The notes below the pieces were generated by a model, which was not told the DNA's origin, did no database searches, and saw only the letters and a program-made list of their open reading frames with translations. Positions 33,099 through 43,959 of a stretch of 64,000 nucleotides of DNA are shown in pieces. Source of the stretch: Anthostomella pinea (taxonomy: Eukaryota > Ascomycota > Sordariomycetes > Xylariales > Xylariaceae); NCBI GenBank assembly GCA_963556695.1, contig CAUWAG010000011.1, forward strand, positions 496,001 to 560,000. The letters run 5' to 3'. Position 1 is the stretch's first letter. Each line of letters starts with the position of its first letter. The position numbers and the translations under genes were made by a program.

Positions 33099-33238
33099 GC
33101 AATGACCTCACCAAAAACAACTATTTTTCTTGGCGCCCCGCTGTTAGGGCGCAACCTCTATATCTGCACTAAAACAGGCATCTATTTCAGTACCTGACTA
33201 TCCTTGCCAAGGCGCAGAAAATTTTTCTCACAAGCTGG

Positions 33239-34816
33239 ATGGCACCCCTTCACGATAGGCCCCCAAATACGCCAGTGGCCGTCCCAAAGACGACTACTGG
33301 CGGCGTGCTCAAATCCCCGGTCCCTAAAAGAACATATGGCCCGGCAACCCCAAGCAAGCTCCGCCAGGCACTGCTCGACGACATCAACAGCAGCCCGTCA
33401 CAGGTCTCTGAGGCTGACTTCACCATTATTTCCCCTCTGAAAGGAAAATCCCCAAATATTAATACTAACAGCATCATTGATATGGAAGTACCTCAATCAA
33501 ACGAAATCTCTACAGACCAAGCCATTGGAGGCGATACAGGGAACAAGGTCTCTTCCTCAAAGTGCCAGGACCAAGTAGCCAAAATACTGGCTAAAAATAA
33601 GCATCTCTATGAAGCCAGGATGACAATGTTTCAAGAGTGTGCTACAGCAGTCAATAAGACACTGGAAAAAGCTGGAACCGAACTATACTCTCATGCCAAG
33701 GAGTTCAGCGCTTTCTTCTCCAAATGCCTGAACGAGTGGCTAGAAACCCGAGATCTGCCCAAAAGAAAGACCACTCCTGGCGGGATAGGGATAGGGAAGC
33801 CCACCATGACCTTCGCCCAAGCTGTCTCCTCTGGCCAACGACAGCATCCATGGACAGTCAACACTACCATGAAGAAAACACAGCCTGGCGCCCTTATCAC
33901 TGCCAACCAACTGAAGAAGAAGCAGGATGATCTCCGGGTCTTTGTCCGCATGGATAATAGCCACTTAGAGCCTTATGGAATCAAGTCTACACTGAACAGA
34001 AGACTTAAGCTCCACCCTCAGGAGCTTAGAGAAGTGACACGGTGTCCTTCTGGTTTTACCTTACACCCAAGGGACAAGCCAACTCAGGCTAAGCTTCTGG
34101 CTTTTCAAGAAGAAATTGCCGACATTCTTAAGGCACAAAAGATTGAGACCCACACAGTCTGGCATCATTACAAGGTCAATGGATGCCCAAGAAAGGTCAT
34201 CAGTGCAGAAGGGTTCACAATCGATATTACCGACACTATTGTTGCCGATGAAGTTGAAGCCCAAACAGGCGACAGACCTCTGAGGTGCATACTCTCAAAG
34301 AACACGATTGATTCTGATCCAGAAACTACATGGATAATCTCTCTGCCCAGTGCAGCAAAGAAACCATTCACGTTTTTTGCTCACTCAATGACCTTAAGAC
34401 ATATTCAATACTCCCCCAAGGTTCACCAGTGTGCGAGCTGCTTCAGATACCATGGTAGGAATTACCGATGCGAAAAGCAAGTATGTGCACACTGCGCCAA
34501 CACAGTACACCAGGGAGAGTGCGAAAAACCAATCCCAAAGTGTGTCAACTGCAAAGGACCTCATGCTGCCAACTTCGACAAATGCCCTGCCCGCCCCAAG
34601 GTTGTGAAAGGTACCATCCATAAGCACACATGGGAGCAAATCCAGGAAATAAGGCTAGCCGGAGAAAGAGCCAGATCCAAGGCCTTCAACGAAGCAGGCA
34701 GAAACCAAGCTGGGTCAACACCTAATAACAATAACGAAGACACCACAATGCAAATCGACACAACAGATACAACTCATCCCAGAGATGCCGATACCATTGT
34801 TGTCAGTCAATGTTAG
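33239..34816 (+). CDS. LINE ORF1 protein (RNA-binding, zinc knuckles), intact
   Basis: A 525-residue open frame. The N-terminal 170 residues are Pro/Thr/Lys-rich. A folded-looking middle (KKQDDLRVFVRMDNSHLEPY onwards, about 225-385) resembles the RNA-recognition part of LINE ORF1 proteins. The C-terminal part has three Cys/His knuckles: CASCFRYHGRNYRC, CAHCANTVHQGEC and CVNCKGPHAANFDKC. In the family it coats element RNA. The stop overlaps the ATG of ORF2 in ATGTTAG (34810-34816), which suggests ORF2 is made by termination-reinitiation. It is the only intact LINE ORF in the window and could act in trans. Confidence 0.8.
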   Translation: MAPLHDRPPNTPVAVPKTTTGGVLKSPVPKRTYGPATPSKLRQALLDDINSSPSQVSEADFTIISPLKGKSPNINTNSIIDMEVPQSNEISTDQAIGGDTGNKVSSSKCQDQVAKILAKNKHLYEARMTMFQECATAVNKTLEKAGTELYSHAKEFSAFFSKCLNEWLETRDLPKRKTTPGGIGIGKPTMTFAQAVSSGQRQHPWTVNTTMKKTQPGALITANQLKKKQDDLRVFVRMDNSHLEPYGIKSTLNRRLKLHPQELREVTRCPSGFTLHPRDKPTQAKLLAFQEEIADILKAQKIETHTVWHHYKVNGCPRKVISAEGFTIDITDTIVADEVEAQTGDRPLRCILSKNTIDSDPETTWIISLPSAAKKPFTFFAHSMTLRHIQYSPKVHQCASCFRYHGRNYRCEKQVCAHCANTVHQGECEKPIPKCVNCKGPHAANFDKCPARPKVVKGTIHKHTWEQIQEIRLAGERARSKAFNEAGRNQAGSTPNNNNEDTTMQIDTTDTTHPRDADTIVVSQC

Positions 34817-37800
34817 ATACATCAAACGAAACATATCGACACAGGCATCTAGTCATCCATTCTGTGAATACAGCAGGGGGACAAAAGAGTGCAGGCCCTA
34901 CAGAGTTAGCCATCAACCTGGCTAACTATGACGATGGAAATGTACTGGATCTGGTGTTCTCAGATGTCCCTATGGCTGAAGCCTCAGTCAATGATGCACT
35001 TCAGTGCACCTCAGATCACGAGACATTACGAATAGTCATTCCAATTCAGGGAGATCGGGACCGAGTTCTTAAGGCCAATCATTAGATAGTACCGGACAAT
35101 AAACTATAAGAGCTGGCAGACAATGTCCAAACCAGGATTCATGAACTCCCCCGGCTGGGTGTATCTCCTGGCCAGGTGGATACCTTTACACAAAGCTTGA
35201 TCAATATGATTCAAGGCTGTATCAGGACAGTGGGCAAGAAGCCCCGTCAATCTAGGCCCACTGCTTGGTGGAATGATGACTGCAAAGCAGCTATTCAGAC
35301 ATACAGGGCCCTTTCTAAACAAACCACAAGCCAAGAAGGGCGAAATTCAGCCCAACGGGAATTTCGCTGTGTGGTCCGAAAAGCTAAGAGAGAGTACTGG
35401 CAGACTCTAATTGATTCAGCGATTGAACCAAAAGACCTGTACAGAATTGTTTCCTGGCACAAGCTGTCAGCAGGATTGTGTTCCCCCCCAATCATCATAG
35501 GGGACCAAATCTTTGAGTCACAAGAGAGCAAGGCAAATACACTACGCTTAGCCACGCTTGAACGAAGTACCCCAGATAACGATATTATCGACCCCTGGTC
35601 TGCTCAGATCACACAAGCCAAGCCACACATCCCCCTTGAATACCATGTCGGACTAGAAGAGGCTGAAGGGTGCACTATAAGGACCAAGAGCAACTCCCCG
35701 GGAGTAGACACCCTCACAGTACGGATTCTGAAAGCTTGCTGGCCAGTCATTGGGGAGCATATCAGAGCCCTTTTCCAGACCTGCCTACAGATTGGACACC
35801 ACCCTAAACCATTCAAAGTAGCTGAGGTGGTGATGATCCCAAAGCCAGACAAGAAAGACTACTCCAACCCCAGGGCCTACAGACCAATATCGCTATTATC
35901 ATGTCTTGACAAAGGCCTAGAACGACTCATTGCAAAAAGAATTGCCTGGTTTGTTATCAAACTTGGAATTCTAGCTCCACAACATTTTGGAGCTCTACCA
36001 AAGCGCTCTGCCACCGACTTGGTAGCTGCACTCATACACGATATTGAGCAGGCCCTTGACCAAGGCCTTGTTGCAACGGTAGTCACAGCAGATGTGACAG
36101 GGGCCTTCGATGCTGCCCTAATGGGACGGCTGGTGGTTCGCATGAGAGAACAGGGCTGGCCAGGCTTTCTTATAAGATGGGTCCAGTCATTCATGTCTGA
36201 ACGATCCGCAAGAGTTCGGTTTGAAGGTATTGTGACCGATATAAAAGCCCTCACTTGTGGGCTCCCACAAGGCTCACCAGTCTCTCCAATCCTCTACATG
36301 CTGTATACAGAGCCAATCTGTGCCCGACTTGGCATGAAAAAAAGACGCTTTGGATATGCAGATAACCTAGTAACACTCTGTATTGAAAAGAACCTTAAAG
36401 AAACAGCTACAGAGGCTTCTGAAAACCTTCATTTACTTAACCAATAGGGACATAACAATGCTATTGAATTTGATCCCGACAAAACCGAGATCATGCACTT
36501 CTCACAGAAAAAGAACTCAGACAATCCCCCAATTTGCCACGGAACAATGAACAAAACAGCTAAGCATTCCATGCGATGGCTAGGTGTCCTTCTGGATAGG
36601 AAACTAAACTTCAAAGACCATGTTTCTCACTGGGCTAAGAAAGCTAGTAAAGTAGCAAATCACCTTCGAGGACTATGCAACACAGTCAAAGGACTTCCAG
36701 TAAAGTCAACCAAGAGGGCTGTGAAAGCTTGTGTTATTCCTATTCTCACACATGGCCTGGAGGCCTGGTACCCAGGAATCGAGAAAGCTGGGAGCTTAGG
36801 TGAGACATCAGCATGTCGCATTAAGGGGCTTCTTGGAACAATAGATGCTGTACTACGAACGGCGATCAGGGCTATCTTGCCAGTCTGGAAAACACACCCT
36901 GGACATATCTTACACTTTGAATCGCAGATTCCCCCAGCAGGAGTTCTTGCAGAGTCAATAAGACGACGTCACGGCCTCCGACTAGGACGAATAGATCAGA
37001 GACACCCTCTGGTTGGCAGGCTCCAAATACAAGCTCGCAAGGATCCAACAAGGCTACAAAAGAGCTTCCAGCTAGTCCCTGACTTCCAGAGACCAATACT
37101 TACCAGGTCATCATGGAAGAAGCGCCCAATCCGCAAAGACAAAGACAAAGAAACAGAGCTCTTTAAGCAATGGTTACAAGAGAGAAACGTGAACACTGAC
37201 CTTGTCATCTACTCAGATGGATCACAGTTGGATGACCAAGGCACAATCCGCACTGGATAGGGTTATACCATCAGGAAAGGCGGCACTACACAAGAAGTAT
37301 ACCGGGGAAGGGGCAGACTTCTACAAGCAGAAGTAGTAGATGCTGAAGTCCATGGTGCTCTCCAAGGTCTTGCAGCAGCCAGGGCAATTGGACACGGAAA
37401 ACAGCTATATGTCTGCCTGGACAACACGTCAGTGGTAGATGGGCTCAATGGGACTCCACCCGAGACATCACAAAACATTTTTTTATGATTTCAAGAACTT
37501 GCCACAGCACACACTCCTGGAGTGACCGTCAAATGGATTCCTGGACACAGAGATATTGATGACAACAAAGCTGCCGACACACTAGCAAAAGAGGGTGCCA
37601 TGCTGGAAACAGACATAACAAATCTTCCTATAATCTCTTGGGTCAAGAGAGATCTCAAAAGACAGGGCAAGAAAGAGTTCAACCAATGGTGGAAAGACCA
37701 ATCAGAATCTAGGTATCAAGAAGTATACTCACATGTAGTAACTAAAAGAGACCTTATATCTTTTAAGAGGAGTACTTTACACAGACTTCTAGCGGCCAGA

Positions 37801-38043
37801 TCTGGACATGGCGACTTTGCCAGATACCATGAACGCTTTGAGCACACAGACTCAAATGATCACTGCAGCTGTGGTGAGAAGAAAACACCACAACATATTT
37901 TCTTTTATAAGAGGCTGGGGAAAAATCGGCTACTGCCTAGGCATTCGCCTAAAGCAGCTTGTTTACAATACTTAGGGGAGAGGAGCACAGAATGGGCAAA
38001 ATTCGTGGAGAAGAGCAAGTTCTTTTCAACAATCTGCCCCTGA
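34810..38043 (+). pseudogene. LINE ORF2 with endonuclease deletion and inactivating changes
   Basis: It starts at the ATG overlapping the ORF1 stop but jumps at once to the end of the endonuclease (VLDLVFSDVPMAEASVNDAL then SDHETLRIVIP). About 150 endonuclease residues are thus gone. After a stop at about 35085 the RT follows (35176-36447) with VTADVTGAFDAALM and GLPQGSPVSPILYMLYTEP. The catalytic box reads GYADNLV, the second Asp being changed to Asn. Nonsense codons lie at 36445, 37258 and near 37486, matching TGG-to-TAG, TGG-to-TAG and CGA-to-TGA by comparison with copies 1 and 3. RNase H residues are YSDGS, DAEVHGAL, CLDNTS and DNKAADTL. The C-terminal HCSCG...H zinc-like motif is present, and the stop is at 38043. 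Confidence 0.85.
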
Positions 38044-38238
38044 TAGATAGCCTTCCTTGAAGGACCAGATGGATGACCCCAAGGTCATACCGCCGCAACA
38101 ACGGGGATGGGCCCGTGAGCGGGACTGACTGTACTTATTATCTTGAGACCTCCATAACCCTGCGATGCAGAGGCTCTGGGAGGCGTGGTTTGCACTACTG
38201 AGGAGCTACCCCCACGTTAAAAACAAAACAAACAAACA

Positions 38239-38252
38239 TTCTAAAGTCCGTC
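38239..38252 (+). repeat. Target-site duplication of LINE copy 2, right
   Basis: Exact copy of 33085-33098. Confidence 0.85.
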
Positions 38253-40154
38253 TAGGGTCTAAATCTGGAACACGCAACAGCGCGGATGTTGAAGCAGGTG
38301 TTGAAGCAGGCCTAAAAGACCGCTATAGTGCGAGACTCGAGCAGATTATGGAGTACAGTAAATACAAAGGCAATTGTGAATTTGTGGACGTGGTATCCAA
38401 GTCCTGCGGAGGTTCTAAGTTGAGGCTCTTCGATAGAGTACACTTGAAGACATCACCAAAGCACCAACGCTATTCCCAGGAGTGGCGAAATACATGCGCG
38501 GCACCATTCTCACGACGCATCGGCATTATCATGAATACTGATAGCGATGACTACGTTAAGTATTAGGTACTTACAAAGCCTTCATTTTTCTAAGGATTGG
38601 GGATAGACCGAAGTGGCAAGGCAGACATCAGCGGCGGCACGTGTTTAGAGACGAGAGTAAATGCCTGACCTATCTCTTGGATGAGCATGGCAATAACAGT
38701 CAAACCCTAACGCTCAGGTACACGCACAGTTAGCCGGTTGTTGCTTCATAAATTTGGGCCTCGAACATCGCGTCGACTCCCTCGAAGTTGTCAAGGACCG
38801 GGCTCTAGCCGCGGTGTACGTCATCAAAGACGATGGAACTGAGGGCGTGAATCAGCACTAGGAACGTTGGGAAGCTCAAGCCACAGCACGAAGCGAGAAT
38901 CCAGCAGTGGGCGCACAGGAATTAAAGCTTGACAAGTTCGAAGCTTCTCCAGCACACAAGGAGCTGCTTCTACAGAAGGTGGACAGCGACGTCCTGATGC
39001 CGACGCCACAGGGCCAGGACCAACTCCACCTAAGCCAATCCTAAGCTAAGGGAAATCTCCTGACGACTCGACTATTCAGTGAACCCTAGTTCAAACTAAG
39101 GCCCGTCATCTGATTGTCTAAGCTATAGCTAAGGCTGTAAATGCTTATGATGTATGAAGTAGAGAGAAGGGGAGGAGGTGGAAGGTAACGAGAATGACGA
39201 TTATCGGTTGTTTACTTCGCGTAGATACGGAACGGGCATCATGTCGGTGCCCGGCAACATGCTGTCATAGTGTGGTCGTGAAATAGGCGTCGGCAAGGCT
39301 GAGTTATGCCTTGCGTTACTGACAGGCAGAAGTTTCTGCTCGCGATCAAGTTTCATCTTCCTTAACAGTTGTCCAATTTAATCCCATAATCTATATCCAC
39401 TTAATACTTTTATGTAGTAGTATTATGCGAACCAGGCGTCCCAGATGAGCCAAAAAGCGAAAGCACCAGCTAGCGCTGATAGGAATCAAACCTAGGTCCA
39501 CTTTTACACAGCTCAATTGTCCCTTCGTACCATTACAGGCGGGTCATCTAAAGATTAAGCGAGGCTTTCCAAAAAGAAATCATCCATGTCGGTTGTGTGT
39601 CAAGGGTAAACTATAGATTTTACTCAGGGTATTGCGCATGCCTGCCTCGCCCCTTTGCCCATTCAAATGCTGCCAGCCATTTAAAATAATGTACCATTAT
39701 TGCTATCACTGTCGCTCGGCGACGTACCGAGTAGGGGTGAGTATTCCCGTCCGCCATCCAGTCCCGTGTCGGTCGGCTGGGGACCGGGGCCAGGGACGCG
39801 ACGGCGGTAAGTGTCCACCATCACGCTCCATTCTGTCCATGTGACTCAACGAGGGAGAACAATTGATCCAGGTATTACTACACAGTCAACTATAGTCCTT
39901 CTCTTTTGCCCACTGAGCGTTGGCCTTGTCGATTGTAACGTTACATCTCTCAACTGTCAAACAGAGCTCCCGTATGTGTTTCTGAATTAAACGGACGAGT
40001 GGTGCCGCCAAGTCTTTTAATTTCAATGTCCGTTGGCGTGAAAGAAGGCTGTGGTCTGTGGGTGACTTTTAGTCGTGACCTGGGACTTCCACATGGTGGT
40101 GGACGCGCTCAGACTTGCGAGACGCCCATGCATGGCTAAGATTTTAGAGTCGCT
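38253..40154. other. Mostly gene-free region
   Basis: Short frames only. 38880-39045 reads as a helix-rich peptide (KLDKFEASPAHKELLLQKVD) without a start or a recognisable family. A tRNA/SINE-like relic at about 39415-39560 is listed separately. Confidence 0.35.
39415..39560 (-). repeat. Possible tRNA-headed SINE relic
   Basis: On the minus strand TGGTACGAAGGG (A-box-like) is followed 28 nt later by GGTTTGATTCC (B-box-like), then TCTGGGACGCCTGGTTCGCA, which resembles the LINE/SINE tail TCTGGGAGGCGTGGTTTGCA. Acceptor-stem pairing is poor, so this is not a working tRNA gene. It may be a diverged member of a second SINE family. Confidence 0.3.
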
Positions 40155-41714
40155 GTGCGAATATCATACAAAAATCTAGGACGGGGATTAGTAGTTCAGG
40201 CACAGGACATACAAAGATGCGCCGCTTCCGTGCACGAGAAAGGCATCCCATTGCCTGAGGATATCCTTTTCTGCCTTCGCCGAGCTTTCGAACTGCGCAC
40301 GCGCTACACATCTTGGTGTCGTCGGTCCGCCACAACGGCTAGCCCCCACGAGCAAAATGCTATCGAGGAGGCAAATGCCCGACACGTTGCCTTCAATCGC
40401 ACTCTTGGCTATATGTTAGGACTACTTGAGGCGAAGGCGCCGAGGAGCTGCGTGATTGCATCCAATTCATCCAAGCTTCTCAAGCGGGCCCCGCCTGCCT
40501 TTGAGAACGCCTTTTCGGCCCTGCAGATCGATTCGGACGGGGACGAGGACGAGGATATCAGAGAGACGACCGATCCACTCCTTGCATCAGATGCAAACGA
40601 GACATACATGGACCAAGGCAGCGTGCACGAGACGAAAGATACAGACTTCCAAGACTGCATCAAAGATCGGAAATACCGGCTGTTCTGTCTCTTTGATGAT
40701 GCCGCGCGGGCCCGGGACTTCATTCGAGAAGTTTGGGCCAGGTATCAGTCACGCCAGATTGACCTTATCGCGGCTTCAATTACGACACAGGCAACCTTTG
40801 AGTCGATCAGAGAAGCTATCAAAGCTTGGGAGACACCAGAGAATGCGTCTCACGTTCGTTCTTTCCTTGGTTCTGTAAAACTTTATAGGGAGTTCATCCC
40901 CTCGTTTGCTGCAGTCGCAGCACCTCTGAATAACCTCACCTGCCATGGAGCATGGTTCAAATGGGAAAGAGACGAGCGCGAAGCTTTCGATACACTGAAG
41001 GACCACCTGATCAGCTCACCATTACTAGTCATGTTCGATCCCGAGAAGGACACGGTGGTGGAAGCAGACTCCTTTGGATACGCTATGGGAGGATGTGTCT
41101 CGCAAATTGACGAACAAGGTCGCTTACGCCCTGTCGGTTTCTTCTCACGGAAGTTGACCCCAGCCGAGTCAAATTACGAGATCTACGATAAGGAGCTCCT
41201 ATCCATTATTAACACCATCCAACACTTTTGAGGAGAGCTGCGTAGCGTAGCCGGCAAGTTCACGGTGCTGACAGATCATAAGAATCTCTGCCATTTCGCT
41301 ACAGTCCAGCGCCTGTCAGAGAGGCAAGTCCGCTGGTCAGGGATCCTCTCCCAATATAACTTCCAGCTCAGCTTTAGGGCAGGAAAAGACTCTGGGAAGC
41401 CCGATTTTCTCTCGCGGAGACCTCAAGACCGTATCAGGGGCTTAGACGACGAGAGGATAAAACACAGAGAGTTCCAATTGCGTAAAGATGAATGGCTTCC
41501 ACCTAAGACAAGCGAGTTCCCGGCAACCGAAGCAGCTATTGCGGCGATTCTGATCAGCCCAGTTCAAACTCGATCACAGGCAAAATCAGAGGATTTGACC
41601 CCGGCAGCGGACGTACAAATGAACACCGAACCCGAAACCACACCAGAGTTGGGCGTGCAAACGAACTCCCACGGATTGACTCGCATCTTCAGCATGCTGC
41701 AACCTCATTACTAA
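40155..41714 (+). pseudogene. Chimeric ORF: DUF6604-like N-terminus joined to Ty3/Gypsy RT-RNase H
   Basis: From 40155 a 358-residue frame has no stop. Residues 1-220 resemble fungal DUF6604 proteins (IPLPEDILFCLRRAFELRTR, RKYRLFCLFDDAARARDFIR, QIDLIAASITTQATF). At about 40812 it passes without a break into Gypsy sequence: AIKAWETPENASHVRSFLGS, the end of the RT thumb, then RNase H with VVEADSFGYAMGG and FFSRKLTPAESNYEIYDKEL. A TGA at 41229-41231 (probably TGG before) interrupts; the frame resumes with FTVLTDHKNL and ends after FLSRRPQD near 41430, then a linker to 41714. The RT palm, integrase and LTRs are absent. It is either a chance deletion junction or a host-transposon fusion. Confidence 0.6.
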
Positions 41715-41715
41715 A

Positions 41716-43851
41716 CGGCTGTTCTCAAGAATCCACTTGACCTTCACAGCCAGCACCTTCACACGGCAAAGCCGGATCCAGGCCCTGTCAAGAATAGGCC
41801 ACCATGTCCAGCACCTCACTTTCAACTTTCCGTACTCGCATGCCACATTTTTATCACCTCTTATCCACCCTGGCAGTGGGCGTGAGATCAGCTTCTTGTA
41901 TACGCCTCACACCTCCATGGCCTCGGTATTAGAGAGACCCAAATTCGCCAACTCGGGGCTTGGTGAGATTCTCACAACACAATATCCGCCTCTATTTCAC
42001 GCGGCGTCGAATGTGCCTTCCTTTATTAATGCGATGAAATACATACCGAATATGAGGCACTTAATTATCAAGAACCCCGGTCAGGATCCTAAGGAACGCT
42101 ACCAGAGAGATATTATGGACTACGCACTTATTAGCCTCCGGATATCTATAGAGGGCACCGATGATAAAGCTTACAAAGCTCACTCTCTCCTCTGTTCATC
42201 CTTTGGCTTTCATCTATCTGCGTCATATGAGTGGCTTCGGGTGCTTGCCTTCAGCAGGGCGACGGTGGAAGCAGATCTGCAAGATGCACATCACCGCGGA
42301 GTCGTGGGACTTTTGTGGGCCATCACCGGGTCTTGATCACCTCAAGATGATCGAAGATTATATCAGCAACTTCTTGACGAGCTTAGAGAACCTGATATTT
42401 ACCTGGCTTGGCCGCAAAGGACCCTGTCTGATTGCACTTGCGGCAGACCCTCTGTTTACGCTGCCTCGCAGCTCACAGGAGCTATTTCACGAAGTCACAT
42501 CACTAATGTCATCATTGCTACCAGCTCCAGCCAGGAAGCCGGTAATTTTCCAGAAATATCAGTTCCTGGCCATGCGGAATGCGGTAATAAAAGCGCCGCA
42601 AGTGGCTGATTTAGTCGTCGCTCACTAACATAGTGTTCGCAGATTTGACTTCGAGAACACGTTCCTCCTCGATGATGGCAGCTGGGATGATGCACTGGCG
42701 CCATTGATAGGCAACGGCTCTCACAGTGGTTGCTGGTCGCGACATTCGACTACGACTTTTACCGAGGAATTTGCCAACGTTCGGCCCAAGTATTTCTCGG
42801 ACGACCTGACAGAGCCTTCAGCGGCCGTCGAAGCAGTCTCACAAGAGCTGTTAGACATTGACCTGGGCGCAGGCGAGGTAGAGGCTAAGGCTGAGGACCA
42901 GCAAGACGCCGCCCGCAAAGCGAATCTCTTGTCCAACAAGTTCATGAAGCGGTACATGACCAAACGGCGCCGCAGGCGCAAACCTAGCCATGATCACGAT
43001 GCAGTGGGTGAAGAGCAGCGACAGCATCGCGGTCAACGGTCTAAGGACTCTCTTGACAACCCACGCGATGGACACCACCGCCACCATCTTCACCGATATC
43101 GGAAATCCCAGGACGCTTTGGACGAGCATCCGGCGCTTCTTCACCCTAATAACGGCCGTCAGCCCTCTACCGGCTCTCTCTACCGTTCCCAGGAGCCTCC
43201 CCGGTTCTCGATTGCGTACCAGTCTCCCCTCCCTCAATTAGCCGGCGAGGGAGATAGTGTGTACACAACAGCACCTTCATCACACCATTATTCAGCGAAG
43301 TGACAACTCAGCTCTCAACCGCAGGGTCAGAGCCCGACCTCACACATTTGCTTACGGACAAGGAATGCGACTCACTGGTCGATGAGTACCTCCGACCACG
43401 CACGCCCACTTCTCCAGCCCCCCAGAAGGACATCTCGGCGCCAATCTTGTTTCCGTCACCCAACCTCCTGCAGCCAACAGTCTACGAACCTACCGCCGAG
43501 CTGTGCTCCGGAACCTCGGCCGTTCAGTGCGACATTAAGGCCGAGGGGAAAGACCGCCTTGTGGCTGAGGACGTTAACGTGCAGGTCAACGCCTGGCGGC
43601 AGGCGAAGGAAATTGTGCTCAGCCGATTAGGTCGCGAGTTCTGCAGCGGTGGCGGCGTGGGCGGCATGTGCGGTAAGGGCTACGGCGATCGCAGCCCGAA
43701 GGAGGAGACGTTCGGCTCCCCGGGGTTCTTGGGCACTGCGCGGTTCAGCGAGGGCCTATTCGGGGAGAGCACGCGTGGTGTGAGTGAAACTCCGCACCTG
43801 GTACAGGACCATAGGAGTATGGATGTGCCGATCTTATTAAGTCGCGATTAA
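41716..43851 (+). pseudogene. Large fungal protein of unknown function (LRR/F-box-like family), frameshifted
   Basis: Consecutive frames form one decayed gene. They are LTFTASTFTRQSRIQALSRI and GHHVQHLTFNFPYSHATFLS (41737-42336), DHLKMIEDYISNFLTSLENL with FTWLGRKGP (42161-42628), FDFENTFLLDDGSWDDALAP running to a Lys/Arg/His-rich region (about 42640-43303), and LTHLLTDKECDSLVDEYLRP (43300-43851). At least two frameshifts and a short deletion separate them. The pattern of HLTF...PPLF..ASNVPSFI...MRHL..K.PGQ is familiar from fungal F-box or LRR-like hypothetical proteins; I see no F-box. It lies directly downstream of the Gypsy chimera, which may have replaced its 5' end. Confidence 0.5.
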
Positions 43852-43959
43852 GCAATGGCGAGTTGGCTTACGACTTGTAATGACTATCTATGTCGAACGG
43901 GCATGTTTCCTTCTTGATGGTAGTGCCAAAGTTCATCAAGGATGGTAGGGCCAAAGATC

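Larger units (their letters stand above)
33099..38238 (+). mobile_element. LINE copy 2, near-full-length, with 14-bp target-site duplication
   Basis: Defined at both ends by the duplication (33085-33098 and 38239-38252). A 140-nt leader carries a GCGCCC/GGGCGC hairpin, followed by ORF1, an overlapping ORF2, and the 3' tail ending (AAAC)n. About 150 codons of the endonuclease are missing, so it is shorter than copy 1. Three nonsense codons and one active-site change show that this copy cannot be autonomous now. Confidence 0.9.

Noticed and set aside
33066..33153. A short frame MTSKVRRNDLTKNNYFSWRP resembling the start of a Copia gag.
   Set aside because: The first codons lie in the target-site duplication of the LINE and the rest is conserved in the 5' end of LINE copy 1, so it belongs to the LINE leader.
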